A stretch of 64,000 bases of DNA, taken from NCBI RefSeq assembly GCF_003984625.1, contig NZ_RWKH01000003.1, forward strand, positions 1 through 64,000, given 5' to 3'. Under the pieces are notes generated by a model that was not told the DNA's origin, did not search any database, and saw only the letters and a list, made by a program, of their open reading frames with translations. How positions within the stretch are numbered: the stretch's first letter is position 1; every line of letters starts with the position of its first letter. This document shows positions 25,261-34,465 of this stretch, one piece after another. Source of the DNA: Variovorax sp. DXTD-1. GTDB taxonomy: Bacteria > Pseudomonadota > Gammaproteobacteria > Burkholderiales > Burkholderiaceae_C. The translations under genes were made by a program, and so were the position numbers.

Positions 25261-25992
25261 TTAGCCCTTGCGCGGGCCGTTGGCGGCGTCGGCCATGGCC
25301 TTGGCGATGCCGCGCAGGATGTGGATCTCTTCGGGCGTGGGCTGGGCGCGGTTGAAAAGCTGCTGCAGCCGGGGCATCAGCTTCTTCGGCGCCTCGGGGT
25401 CCAGAAAGCCGATGTCCACCAAAGAGCGCTCCCAGTGCTCGAGCATGCCGGCCACCGCCTTCGCATCGGCCGCCTGCACCGGCGCCGTGGCGTCGCGCAC
25501 CGCGTAGCCGCCCAGCGCAAGGCGCCATTCATAGGCAATCACCTGGATGGCCGCCCCCAGGTTGAGAGAGCCGAACTTCGGATCGGTCGGAATGCTCAGG
25601 GCCACGTTGCAGCGGTAGACGTCTTCGTTGCGCATGCCAAAACGCTCGGAGCCGAAGAGAAAGGCCACGTGCTGGTCGCCCTGCTGGGCCAGCGGCTCCA
25701 GGTGCTCCCGCGGGGTGCGCGTGGGCGGGCCGAAGTCTCGCGGCACCATGGCGGTGGCGCACAGGTGGGTCACGCCGTCGAGCGCCTCGTCCAGGGTTTC
25801 GACGATGCGGGCGTTGTTCAGCACGTCCAGCGCGCCGCTGGCCCGCTGGATGGTTTCTTCCCGCCGCAGCACGTTGGCCCACCGGGGCGTTACCAGCACC
25901 AGGTCGTCGAAACCCATGGTCTTCATGGCGCGGGCGGCGGCGCCCACATTGCCTGCGTGGCTGGTCTGGATCAGGATAAAACGGGTGCGCAT
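25261..25992 (-). CDS. trmJ: tRNA (cytidine/uridine-2'-O-)-methyltransferase
   Basis: A 243-residue SPOUT-class methyltransferase that modifies position 32 of tRNAs. The N-terminal [23 protein letters not shown] is the TrmJ signature, and the C-terminal part has the trefoil-knot motif region with the [14 protein letters not shown] helix. It is divergent from suhB, an association that is common in beta- and gammaproteobacteria. Followed by cysE in the same direction. Confidence 0.93.
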   Translation of the reverse strand: MRTRFILIQTSHAGNVGAAARAMKTMGFDDLVLVTPRWANVLRREETIQRASGALDVLNNARIVETLDEALDGVTHLCATAMVPRDFGPPTRTPREHLEPLAQQGDQHVAFLFGSERFGMRNEDVYRCNVALSIPTDPKFGSLNLGAAIQVIAYEWRLALGGYAVRDATAPVQAADAKAVAGMLEHWERSLVDIGFLDPEAPKKLMPRLQQLFNRAQPTPEEIHILRGIAKAMADAANGPRKG

Positions 25993-26113
25993 GGAGGGTT
26001 TGGAGGCACGGAACGGGCAGAGCCGGTAAAATGCCCGATTCTCGCCGCCCGCATCGCCGGGCCGCAGGGTCGCCTACAGGGGACCTCCTCCACCGTTCTT
26101 CTCACAATCCAGA

Positions 26114-27175
26114 ATGTCGTCCCCCAACCTGCATCCCATGCTCAATGTGGCCGTCAAGGCCGCACGCGCCGCCGGCGCCATCATCAATCGCGCCGCCCTC
26201 GACGTCGAGGCCGTGCGCATTTCGCAAAAGCAGGTCAACGACTTCGTCACCGAAGTCGACCACGCCAGCGAGCAAGCCATTATTGAAACGCTGCTTGGCG
26301 CATACCCGGGGCACGGCATCCTGGCCGAAGAATCGGGCACCGAGCACGGTGCAAAAGATTCCGACTACGTCTGGATCATCGATCCGCTCGACGGCACCAC
26401 CAACTTCATCCACGGCTTTCCGGTCTACTGCGTTTCCATTGCGCTGTCGGTGCGCGGCAAGATCGAGCAGGCGGTCATTTACGACCCGAGCCGCAACGAC
26501 CTGTTTACCGCCACCAAGGGCCGCGGCGCCTACATGAACGAGCGCCGCATCCGCGTTTCGAAGCGCACCAAGCTCAGCGAATGCCTGGTTTCCACCGGCT
26601 TTCCGTTTCGCACGGGCGACAACTTCAAGCAGTACCTGGCCATCATGGCCGACATGATGCCGCGCATGGCGGGCCTGCGCCGCCCGGGCGCGGCCGCTCT
26701 CGACCTGGCCTACGTGGCCGCCGGCTTTACCGACGGCTTCTTCGAAACCGGCCTCAACCCCTGGGACGTGGCCGCGGGTTCGCTGCTGGTCACCGAGGCC
26801 GGCGGCCTGATCGGCAATTTCACGGGCGAACCCGACTTTCTGGAACAGCGCGAATGCCTGGCCGGCGCACCGCGCATCTACGGCCAACTGGTGCCGCTGC
26901 TCGCCAAGTACTCCAAGTTTGCCGGCATCGACGACAAGATGCGCGCCAGCGACCGCGTGCGCGCCGTCTCCGCCGCAGCGCGGCCCAACGCCGACGAATC
27001 GGTCGACCTGTATGCGCGCAGCACGGTGCCTGACCTGCCCGCCGCATCGCTCGACGGCGAAGCGCCCGCTCCCGCGGCCGCGCCGGCAGCGCCGGTGTCG
27101 CGCAAGCTCACGCGCATTCGCCGCGACGCGCCTGCCGACGGCAGCCCCTCCGAAGGCGACGCTTCCGCCAAGTGA
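26114..27175 (+). CDS. suhB: Inositol monophosphatase family protein
   Basis: A 353-residue SuhB/IMPase-family enzyme that hydrolyses inositol-1-phosphate and related substrates with Mg2+. Metal-binding motifs are AEES near residue 71, DPLDGTTNF at residues 90-98, and NPWDVAAG about 125 residues later. In E. coli SuhB also joins the rRNA antitermination complex. The protein is longer than the usual ~265 residues: the last ~85 residues form an Ala/Pro-rich tail ending in a basic stretch, with no recognised domain. Divergent to trmJ, and overlapping the FUSC gene start. Confidence 0.92.
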   Translation: MSSPNLHPMLNVAVKAARAAGAIINRAALDVEAVRISQKQVNDFVTEVDHASEQAIIETLLGAYPGHGILAEESGTEHGAKDSDYVWIIDPLDGTTNFIHGFPVYCVSIALSVRGKIEQAVIYDPSRNDLFTATKGRGAYMNERRIRVSKRTKLSECLVSTGFPFRTGDNFKQYLAIMADMMPRMAGLRRPGAAALDLAYVAAGFTDGFFETGLNPWDVAAGSLLVTEAGGLIGNFTGEPDFLEQRECLAGAPRIYGQLVPLLAKYSKFAGIDDKMRASDRVRAVSAAARPNADESVDLYARSTVPDLPAASLDGEAPAPAAAPAAPVSRKLTRIRRDAPADGSPSEGDASAK

Positions 27176-29409
27176 TGCAGGGGCCCGGTGCCGCCCTTCG
27201 CTTTCGTGCGGCGCTGCGTGTTGCGCTGAGCCAGTACGTTGCGAACGGCTTCAGCGTTGCGCTCGGCCTGCTGGTTATCTCGGCCGGCGCGCACCTGTGG
27301 CTCGGCACCATCGCGGCCTCCGCAGCCGCGGTGGGCGTGATCGTCACGGCCCCACCCGACCTGCCCGGCCCGCGCCGCGGCAAGTTCTTCCAGATGCTGC
27401 CGGCCCCGCTGATCGGGCTGCCGCTCTTCTTTCTGGTGCAGCTGCTGCACACCGCGCCCATTCGCCTTGGGCTGGTGCTCGTGCCCGCCACCTTCGTCGC
27501 CTTTCTGGCCATGGCATGGGGCAAGCGCGGCATTCCCATTGCCATTGCGGTGATGTTCTCGATGGTCTTCTCGATGGCCACGCCCGCGCCGAGCGGCATG
27601 GCCGAGGCGTTGGAGCGCACCTGGCACTTTGGCCTGGGCGCCGGCCTCTACGTGATCTGGGCCAACCTGGCCAACCATGCGCTCAACGGGCGCTACCGCG
27701 TGCAGTCGGTGTCAGACGTGCTGTATTCGCTGGCCGCGCTGATGCGCACCGAGGCCACGCAGTTCACGCCGCGCGACGACACCAGCGACATCCGCGAAAC
27801 CCCCGCCCCCTTGCTCGGCCGCCTGCTGCGTGAACAAGCCGCACTGGCCGACCAGCTGCAGGCCACGCGCGACATCGTGCTCGAGTCGCCGCGCACGCCA
27901 CGGCGGCAGCGGCTGGCCGCCATGCTGGTGATCGTGCTCGAAATGCGCGACCAGCTGCTTGCGAGCGAGCTCGACCTCGACGCGCTCAAGAGCCACCCCG
28001 CGCATGCCGAGGCGCTCATTGAAATGCGCCGCGTGCTCGAAGAGCTGGCCGACGAAACCACCGCGCTCGGCGACTCACTGCTGATGGGCCGTCAGCCCGA
28101 GCCGGTGGCCGACCGCCGGCCGCGCCTGGCATCCATTCACCTTCCCGCCGAAGAGCACGTGGCAAGCCACGGCATGCCCGGCCCCAACGCCGCCATGCTC
28201 GCGCGAGGCCTGGCAAGCCGCATCGGCCACATCAACGACGAGGTGCTGCGCCTTTCGGCCATGGCGCGCGGCGATGCCGAGCCCAACCTGGCCGTGGTGC
28301 GCGCCAACTGGCAGATGTTCGTGAGCCCGACCGACTGGTCGCTGCGGCCCTTTCTCACGCTCTGGAGCTGGGACGCGCCGCCGCTGCGGCATGCCATTCG
28401 GGCCGCGCTGGCCATTGCGGCCGGCTATGCCATTGCGGTGTCGCTGCCCTGGGGCTCGCACGACTATTGGATCTTGCTGACCATTGTGGTGGTGCTGCGC
28501 GGCAGCCTTTCGCAAACGCTGGAGCGGCGCAACAGCCGCGTGGCCGGCACCCTGCTGGGCTGCGTGCTGGCGGTGGGCCTGCTTTCCGCGCACCCGTCGC
28601 CGCTGCTGCTGCTGGCCTTTGTGACCGTTTCGCAGGCCATTGCGCACAGCTTTGCGGTGCGGCGCTACCTCATTACCGCGGTAGCGGCCACGGTGCTCGG
28701 CTTGTTGCAGGCGCACATGCTCAACACGGGTGCCGCGCCCATCTTTGCGCTGTTCGAGCGCATTGCCGACACGCTCATCGGCGCCGCGCTGGCCTGGGGC
28801 TTCTGCTATGTGCTGCCGTCATGGGAGCGCGGGCAGATTCCGGCGCTGGTGGCGCGCACGCTCACCGCGCAGGCGCGCCATGCACGCCTGGCACTGGGCC
28901 TGGGCCAACTGCAGGCAGTCGACAGCAGCCCCGAACTCGAATGGCGGCTTGCGCGCCGCGAGGCCTACGACAGCCTTTCGGCGCTGGTGCAAGCCACGCA
29001 GCGTTCGCTGTCAGAGCCGCGCGCGGTGCAGCCGCCGCTCGAGCCGCTGGAGCACCTGCAGGCGCACAGCTACCAGTTGCTCGCGCAACTGAGCGCCGTA
29101 AAATCGATGCTCGTGCTGCGGCGCGACCGGCTTACCCCGGGCGAAATCGAAGGCCCGCTCGCACGCACTGCACAGCGCATCGAGGCAGCCATCGGCACCG
29201 CGCCCACCACCGGTCCCACGCTGCCCGAAAGCCCCGGTTCCACCACCGTGGGCGGCCCGATTCCCCTGCCCGACCCGTTCGACAACGACATCAGCCCCTG
29301 GCTGCTGCGCCGTCTCGATCTGGCCACGGCACTCGCCACGCAGCTGCGCGACGATGCGGCGCGCATTCTTCAACCCCTGGAGACACAAGCCACGACCACC
29401 GCCCAATGA
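27175..29409 (+). CDS. FUSC family inner-membrane protein (YccS/AaeB-like)
   Basis: A 744-residue membrane protein. Two blocks of five to six hydrophobic helices (residues ~10-160 and ~400-520) are each followed by cytoplasmic helical regions, the arrangement of FUSC/YccS and aromatic acid exporters such as AaeB. The second block contains HDYWILLTIVVVLRGSLSQT and ERRNSRVAGTLLGCVLAVG, which match the FUSC domain. The substrate is unknown. An alternative GTG start lies three bases earlier. It overlaps suhB at its start, and the MscS gene at its stop by four bases. Confidence 0.85.
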   Translation: MQGPGAALRFRAALRVALSQYVANGFSVALGLLVISAGAHLWLGTIAASAAAVGVIVTAPPDLPGPRRGKFFQMLPAPLIGLPLFFLVQLLHTAPIRLGLVLVPATFVAFLAMAWGKRGIPIAIAVMFSMVFSMATPAPSGMAEALERTWHFGLGAGLYVIWANLANHALNGRYRVQSVSDVLYSLAALMRTEATQFTPRDDTSDIRETPAPLLGRLLREQAALADQLQATRDIVLESPRTPRRQRLAAMLVIVLEMRDQLLASELDLDALKSHPAHAEALIEMRRVLEELADETTALGDSLLMGRQPEPVADRRPRLASIHLPAEEHVASHGMPGPNAAMLARGLASRIGHINDEVLRLSAMARGDAEPNLAVVRANWQMFVSPTDWSLRPFLTLWSWDAPPLRHAIRAALAIAAGYAIAVSLPWGSHDYWILLTIVVVLRGSLSQTLERRNSRVAGTLLGCVLAVGLLSAHPSPLLLLAFVTVSQAIAHSFAVRRYLITAVAATVLGLLQAHMLNTGAAPIFALFERIADTLIGAALAWGFCYVLPSWERGQIPALVARTLTAQARHARLALGLGQLQAVDSSPELEWRLARREAYDSLSALVQATQRSLSEPRAVQPPLEPLEHLQAHSYQLLAQLSAVKSMLVLRRDRLTPGEIEGPLARTAQRIEAAIGTAPTTGPTLPESPGSTTVGGPIPLPDPFDNDISPWLLRRLDLATALATQLRDDAARILQPLETQATTTAQ

Positions 29410-30503
29410 CTGAAGAGATACTTGCCCACCCCTGGTTCGGCACCTGGCTCGCAGCCCTGATTGCCGTTCCGCTCGCGCTGCTTGTTCACCGTATCGGCGG
29501 CCTTGTGCTGATGCGAATCACCCGTCCGGCGCCCGCGCTGCATTCGATGGTGATCAACTGCAAACCCGTGGCGCGGGTGGTGCTGCCCCTTGTGGCGCTG
29601 CTGCTGGTGTTCCAGGCCGCGCCGAGCGATCTTCGTTTCATAGGCAGCGTGCGGCACTTCAACGGCCTGCTGCTGATTGCCGCCACCACGTGGCTTGCGG
29701 TAAAGGCCATCAGCGGCTTTGCCGACGGCGTGCTCGTGCAGCACCCGTACGACGTGGAAGACAACCTGCACGCGCGCCGCGTGCTCACCCAAACCCGCGT
29801 GCTTGCACGCACGGCCATGACCATGGTGCTGGTGGCCGGCGGCGCGATGATGCTGATGACTTTTCCGGGCGCGCGGCAGGTGGGTGCGAGCCTGCTGGCC
29901 TCGGCGGGGGTGATCGGCATCGTGGCCGGCCTGGCGGCCAAGCCGGTGTTCAGCAACCTGATCGCCGGGCTGCAGATTGCGCTGGCCCAGCCCATACGCA
30001 TCGACGACGTGCTGGTGGTCGAGGGCGAATGGGGCCGGGTCGAAGAGATTACCGGCACCTTTGTGGTGGTGAAGATCTGGGACGACCGGCGCTTGATCTT
30101 GCCGCTCAGCTACTTCATCGAGAAGCCTTTCCAGAACTGGACGCGCAGTTCGTCGCAGCTGCTGGGCGCGGTTTTCGTCTATGCCGACTACGGCATGCCG
30201 CTGCAGCCGCTGCGCGCGGAGGTCGAGCGCATCGTGAAGTCGGCGCCCGAGTGGGACGGCCGGTTTTTCAACCTGCAGGTAACCGACGCCACCGAGCGCA
30301 CCATGCAGCTTCGCGTGCTTTGCACCGCCGGCAATTCCAGCCTTGCCTTCGACCTGCGCTGCAAGGTGCGCGAAGGGCTCATCGACTTCATGCAGCGGGA
30401 GTACCCGCAGTTCCTGCCCCGGATGCGCATCGAAAGCGACGGAAAGCCGGGCCGGCAAGACACTCAAGACATGCAGCTTCAGCCCGTGCCGTCGCCGCGC
30501 TGA
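29406..30503 (+). CDS. Mechanosensitive ion channel family protein (MscS)
   Basis: A 365-residue MscS-type channel. Several N-terminal hydrophobic helices lead to the pore-lining helix (GASLLASAGVIGIVAGLAAK), then the beta domain with VEGEWGRVEEITGTFVVVKI and the C-terminal mixed domain. It would open on membrane tension to release osmolytes; the family also includes regulated transporters. The start overlaps the FUSC gene stop (ATGA). The last 25 bp overlap the 3' end of the convergent DUF418 gene. Confidence 0.9.
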   Translation: MTEEILAHPWFGTWLAALIAVPLALLVHRIGGLVLMRITRPAPALHSMVINCKPVARVVLPLVALLLVFQAAPSDLRFIGSVRHFNGLLLIAATTWLAVKAISGFADGVLVQHPYDVEDNLHARRVLTQTRVLARTAMTMVLVAGGAMMLMTFPGARQVGASLLASAGVIGIVAGLAAKPVFSNLIAGLQIALAQPIRIDDVLVVEGEWGRVEEITGTFVVVKIWDDRRLILPLSYFIEKPFQNWTRSSSQLLGAVFVYADYGMPLQPLRAEVERIVKSAPEWDGRFFNLQVTDATERTMQLRVLCTAGNSSLAFDLRCKVREGLIDFMQREYPQFLPRMRIESDGKPGRQDTQDMQLQPVPSPR

Positions 30504-31723
30504 CCCGCGGCATGGCTGCGGCGGCGCAGCAGCGGCAGCGGCAGCTGCAGCTGCAGGTTGGTGAACGCCCGCAGCAGCCATTCCGCGGGGCCGTAGGCAA
30601 AGTGGTGCATCCACCAGCGGCTCAGCGCCAGGTTGCCCGCAAAGATGGCCAGCGCCACTGCAAATGTTGCCAGCGGCCCGATGGTGCCGATCCAGCGCAG
30701 CCCGTAGGCCAGAAAGATCCACGCACACACCAGCGACTGCAGCAGGTAGTTGGACAGCGCCATGCGGCCCGCCGGCGCCAGCCATTGCGCCAGCACGCGG
30801 CCAGGCCCGGTCTGGAACACCAGCAGCATGCCGGCTGCATAAGCGGCCGCCAGGAACGGTGCCGTCAGCAGCGTGGCCGCCAGGCCGTGGATCTCTCGCA
30901 CCGCGTCGTTCAGCCGCATGGCGGGCAAGGCATAGGCCACCGCACCCGGCACGCCGACGAGCAAGCCCCAGAACAACACCCGCCGCAGCAGCTTGCCATG
31001 CACCTCTGCATGCGCGAGCAGCCCGCGCTTGCCGGCAATGAACCCAGCGAAGAACATGGCCAGCGCCTCGGGTGCCTGCACCAGCGCGGTAACCCACCAC
31101 ACCTGCGACAGGTCGCGCAGGTGCTGCACCATCACCATGGCGGGCGTGGCGCGGTAGGCGGCCAGCGCCCTGGCGGCATCGGCGTAGGCAGCTTCGGTTG
31201 CCAGCCGCATGTCCGCATGCGTAAACAGGTAGCCAACGCCGGCCCATGCCAGCGACACAAGCAGCACCAGCCCGATGGCCGCGCACGCCATGAACACATC
31301 TCCGCGCCGCCGCAGCAACAGCAGCACGGCGCCCAGCACCGCATACGTGGTGAGGATGTCGCCGTAATAAAGCACCACGGCATGCAGCACGCCGATGACC
31401 CACAGGCCCACCAGCCGCCGCACCATGCGCGGCGCAAAACGCTTGCCGTCGCGCTCCGCCGCCCGCATTTGCAGCGTGAAGCTGTAGCCGAACAGGAACG
31501 AGAACAGCAGGTAGAACTTGGTCTCGAACACGAAGGCACGCACGAACGAGGCACTGCGGTCGGCCAGCGAAACAGCCAGCGGATCGGGAATGCCCAGGCC
31601 GTAGTAGGTCGATGCAAAGCTTGCGATGTTTACGACGAGGATGCCCAGCAGCGCAAAGCCGCGCAGCGCATCGACCATGTGCTGCCGCTCGTTCGGCAAA
31701 GTCTCTTCAGGGGCAGGCGTCAT
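30479..31723 (-). CDS. DUF418 domain-containing membrane protein (YeiB-like)
   Basis: A 414-residue membrane protein with about ten hydrophobic helices. The N-terminal RGFALLGILVVNIASFA is the family hallmark of the YeiB/DUF418 acyltransferase-3-related group, and the C-terminal part has GPAEWLLRAFTN, close to the conserved GPLEWLWR motif. Function is unknown. The start overlaps the MarR-type gene stop (ATGA) on the same strand, so the two are co-transcribed. Its 3' end overlaps the MscS gene by 25 bp. Confidence 0.85.
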   Translation of the reverse strand: MTPAPEETLPNERQHMVDALRGFALLGILVVNIASFASTYYGLGIPDPLAVSLADRSASFVRAFVFETKFYLLFSFLFGYSFTLQMRAAERDGKRFAPRMVRRLVGLWVIGVLHAVVLYYGDILTTYAVLGAVLLLLRRRGDVFMACAAIGLVLLVSLAWAGVGYLFTHADMRLATEAAYADAARALAAYRATPAMVMVQHLRDLSQVWWVTALVQAPEALAMFFAGFIAGKRGLLAHAEVHGKLLRRVLFWGLLVGVPGAVAYALPAMRLNDAVREIHGLAATLLTAPFLAAAYAAGMLLVFQTGPGRVLAQWLAPAGRMALSNYLLQSLVCAWIFLAYGLRWIGTIGPLATFAVALAIFAGNLALSRWWMHHFAYGPAEWLLRAFTNLQLQLPLPLLRRRSHAAGQRGDGTG

Positions 31724-32253
31724 TCAGGTTTGCGGGGCTTCAGGGTTGTTGCATTGGCGCCGCCAGCGCCTCGGCGGCCGCGGTCTGCCTTGGGCAGCAC
31801 CGCTTCTTCGACCATGCGCTCGGCCCGGGCGTGCAGCCGACGCAGGGCGTCATCGAGCCGCACCGCGTCGTCGTCGCTCAATGCGCCCAGCAGTTCGGTG
31901 TTGATTTGCGTGACCAGCGGAAAAAGCTCTTCATACAGCGCCTGCCCGCTTTCGGTAAGGGCCAGCCGCACCTGCCGCCGGTCGCCGGGCCGCACCACGC
32001 GCGACACCAACTGCTTGGCAACCAGCGAACCCACTGACTTGGAGGTGCGGGCCCGGTCGAGCTGCGCATGCTCGGCCAGTTCGGAAGAACTGAGCTCCCC
32101 GCGGCTTGCGAGCACCGCAAGCAGCCGCCATTCGCGCCGGGTAATGCCAAAGCGGCCCTCGCACAGCCGGATGACCATGCTGCCCGCCACCGACAGCAGG
32201 CGCGACAGCCGGTACAGCAGCAAATCGTCCAGCGGGCGGCGCGGCGCGGTCAT
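31720..32253 (-). CDS. MarR family transcriptional regulator
   Basis: A 177-residue winged-helix regulator. The DNA-binding core is at residues ~35-110 (WRLLAVLASRGELSSSELAEH, given in part, then ARTSKSVGSLVAKQLVSRV and the wing DRRQVRLALT). It is divergent from a Bug-type receptor, and a palindrome TTGAT-TAG-ATCAA sits just before its start, so it probably represses itself, the DUF418 gene and the divergent transport/sulfatase genes. The ligand is unknown; MarR proteins often sense aromatic acids. Confidence 0.87.
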   Translation of the reverse strand: MTAPRRPLDDLLLYRLSRLLSVAGSMVIRLCEGRFGITRREWRLLAVLASRGELSSSELAEHAQLDRARTSKSVGSLVAKQLVSRVVRPGDRRQVRLALTESGQALYEELFPLVTQINTELLGALSDDDAVRLDDALRRLHARAERMVEEAVLPKADRGRRGAGGANATTLKPRKPE

Positions 32254-32275
32254 TGGGGGTTAGTCCGGGGGATGG

Positions 32276-32288
32276 TTGATTAGATCAA
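32276..32288. promoter_or_regulatory. Candidate MarR operator
   Basis: A perfect palindrome TTGAT-TAG-ATCAA lies 22 bp before the MarR start and 84 bp before the divergent receptor gene. This shape is common for MarR-family binding sites. Confidence 0.55.
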
Positions 32289-32371
32289 TCGAATGTAGCG
32301 TCTCTAAAGTCGTTCGCAGCCGCGGCACCTGGCCCGAGCGGCGCCACCGAACGAGAACCGGAGACATCGAC

Positions 32372-33364
32372 ATGCCCTGCCCTGATTTCGACCGCCGCCA
32401 GATCGTTGCCGCCCTGGGCGGCCTTGCGCTGGCTCCGCTTGCAACCTTGGCCAACGCACAGGCGTTCACGCCCGGCCAGCCCATCAAGGTGCTGATTGGC
32501 GTGCCCGCCGGCGGCACGCAAGACGTGCTGACGCGCGCCATTGCAGAGCAGGTGCGCGACACGCTGGGCCCACTCATCGTGGACAACCGCTCGGGCGCGG
32601 CGGGCCGCATTGCGGTGGAAGCGGTAAAAACCGCGGCGCCCGACGGCCGCACGCTGCTGCTGGGCACCGCCAGCATGATGACCATGTTTCCGAGCGCCTA
32701 CCGCCAGCTGTCGTACGACCCGATTAAGGACTTTGTGCCCATCATCAACGCGGCGCGCTTCGAGCTGGCGCTGGTCGTGCACAAGGACGTGCCGGCCAAC
32801 ACGCTGGCCGAATTCACCGCCTGGGCCAAGGCGCAGGGCGACAAGCTGAGCTTTGCCTCTTACGGCGCCGGAACGCCTTCACACTTTTTGGGCGAAATGC
32901 TCAACCGCGCGGCCGGACTCAAGATGGTTCATGTGCCGTACCGCGGCTCCACGCCGGCACGGCAAGACGTAATGGGCGGCTCGGTGCCCGTGTACTTCGA
33001 CACCATTGGCGGCGCGCAGCAGCTGCTGCCTTCGGGCCGCGTGAAGGTGCTGGCCACCAGCGGCGACAAGCGTTCTCCGCTGATGCCCAACCTGCCCTGC
33101 TTTGTGGAGGGCGGCTACAAGGACGTGGTGGCCACCGCCTGGTTTGCCTACTACGCACCCCGTAAAACGCCGCAGCCCATCGTCGACAAGCTGCGCGCCG
33201 AATTCACCCGCGCCATCAATTCGCGCGAAGTGCGCCAGCAGCTGCTGCAGAACGGCATGTACCCCGTGGGCGACAACAGCGAGGCGCTCTTGAAGACCAT
33301 GCGCGAAGACACGGCACGCTGGGCAGGCATCATGAAGGCCGTGAACTTTCAGGCCAACGATTGA
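32372..33364 (+). CDS. Tripartite tricarboxylate transporter substrate-binding protein (Bug family)
   Basis: A 330-residue periplasmic receptor of the Bordetella uptake gene (Bug/TctC) family. The N-terminus has an export signal with a twin Arg (DRRQIVAALGGLALAPLATL) ending near ANAQA. The mature protein begins with the family pattern PIKVLIGVPAGGTQDVLTR and contains VPYRGSTPARQDVMGG. These receptors bind small carboxylates, often aromatic. No TctA/TctB membrane genes are adjacent. It is divergent from MarR and followed by a second Bug gene and a sulfatase. Confidence 0.9.
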   Translation: MPCPDFDRRQIVAALGGLALAPLATLANAQAFTPGQPIKVLIGVPAGGTQDVLTRAIAEQVRDTLGPLIVDNRSGAAGRIAVEAVKTAAPDGRTLLLGTASMMTMFPSAYRQLSYDPIKDFVPIINAARFELALVVHKDVPANTLAEFTAWAKAQGDKLSFASYGAGTPSHFLGEMLNRAAGLKMVHVPYRGSTPARQDVMGGSVPVYFDTIGGAQQLLPSGRVKVLATSGDKRSPLMPNLPCFVEGGYKDVVATAWFAYYAPRKTPQPIVDKLRAEFTRAINSREVRQQLLQNGMYPVGDNSEALLKTMREDTARWAGIMKAVNFQAND

Positions 33365-33419
33365 CTGAACGACTGAACAACCAAACGACACTGATCGACC
33401 GAACGAGGAGGAACTCGAC

Positions 33420-34448
33420 ATGCTGAACAACACCCCCACCAACACGCCCACCAACACGCCCACGAACACCCCCATTACCCGCCGCCTAGCCGCGCTGCTT
33501 GCCGCAGCCGGCCTCATGGCCTCGATGGCCGCCGTAGCGCCCCAGGCGAGCGCCCAGACGCTCGACAGCCCACTGCGCATCGTGGTCGGCTACGCGCCGG
33601 GCGGTGCCACCGACCGCGTAGCGCGCATCGTCGGCGACAAGCTGGCAACGCGTTTGGGCGTGCCGGTGGTTGTCGACAACAAGCCCGGCGCCGGCGGCCG
33701 CCTTGCGGCCCAACAGGTCAAGAACACCCCCGCCAGCCAGAACGTGCTGATGCTTGCCAACCCCGCCGTCATGGTGGTGGCCCCGCTGGTCTTCAAGGAC
33801 AACAACTACGACCCCGACCGCGACTTCGTGCCCGTGTCGCACGTCAACGCCTACGACTTTGCGCTGTCTGTGTCGCCCCACCTGCCCGTGCGCGAACTGA
33901 ACCACCTGCTCGCCTGGATGCGCGCCAACCCCAACCAGGCCAACGTGGGCGTGCCCGCCACCGGCAGCCTGCCGCACTTCTTCGGCCTCATGGTGGGCGA
34001 AAAGGCCAAGGTGCAGACGCAGATCATCGGCTATCGCGGCTCGGCCCCGCTGCTGAACGACCTGATCGGCGGACAGGTGCCGATTTCCGTCGACACCGAA
34101 GACGTGGTGCTGCCGCAGCACAACGCGGGCAAGCTGCGCATCCTCGCCCTCTCCGGCGCCAAGCGCTCGCCCTTTGCGCCCAACATTCCAACCTTCAAGG
34201 AAGCCGGCCTCGACCTGGCCGCCACCGGCTGGAACACCTTCTTCGCGCCCACCAGCATGCCCAAGGACAAGGTCGAACGCCTGTCGAACATGATTCGCGA
34301 GGTGATGCAAGACGCGGACACCCAGCGCAAGTTCAAGGACGCCGGCATGACCCCGGTGGTGAGCACGCAGGCGCAGACCGCCGCCATGCTCAAGGCCTAC
34401 CGCGCGCAGTGGGCACCCGTCGTCCAGAAGTCCGGCTACCAGCCCTGA
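33420..34448 (+). CDS. Tripartite tricarboxylate transporter substrate-binding protein (Bug family), NTPT-repeat leader
   Basis: A 342-residue second Bug-type receptor. The start ATG follows a strong AGGAGG (33406-33411) eight bases upstream, so the odd N-terminus is real: four NTPT-like repeats precede a normal signal peptide (TRRLAALLAAAGLMASMAAV, cleaved near SAQT). The mature part has LRIVVGYAPGGATDRVARI and VDNKPGAGGRLAAQQ, the Bug ligand-binding loops. It is the second of a three-gene unit with another Bug receptor and a sulfatase, which suggests capture of a sulfated or aromatic acid. Confidence 0.9.
   Translation: MLNNTPTNTPTNTPTNTPITRRLAALLAAAGLMASMAAVAPQASAQTLDSPLRIVVGYAPGGATDRVARIVGDKLATRLGVPVVVDNKPGAGGRLAAQQVKNTPASQNVLMLANPAVMVVAPLVFKDNNYDPDRDFVPVSHVNAYDFALSVSPHLPVRELNHLLAWMRANPNQANVGVPATGSLPHFFGLMVGEKAKVQTQIIGYRGSAPLLNDLIGGQVPISVDTEDVVLPQHNAGKLRILALSGAKRSPFAPNIPTFKEAGLDLAATGWNTFFAPTSMPKDKVERLSNMIREVMQDADTQRKFKDAGMTPVVSTQAQTAAMLKAYRAQWAPVVQKSGYQP
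33429..33476 (+). repeat. Tandem 12-bp repeat at the 5' end of the second Bug gene
   Basis: Four in-frame copies of a 12-bp unit (consensus AACACSCCCACC, encoding Asn-Thr-Pro-Thr, the last copy ending in Ile) lie directly before the signal peptide. The unit length is a multiple of three, so copy-number change would keep the frame. Confidence 0.85.
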
Positions 34449-34465
34449 AGCTTTCCAGACGACAC

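Noticed and set aside
29370..31403. A 677-codon minus-strand frame opposite the MscS gene and overlapping the DUF418 gene
   Set aside because: The composition is that of antisense GC-rich DNA, whereas MscS and DUF418 have clear domains.
33429..33476. The 12-bp repeats as a CRISPR-like array
   Set aside because: Units are contiguous without spacers, in frame, and only four in number.
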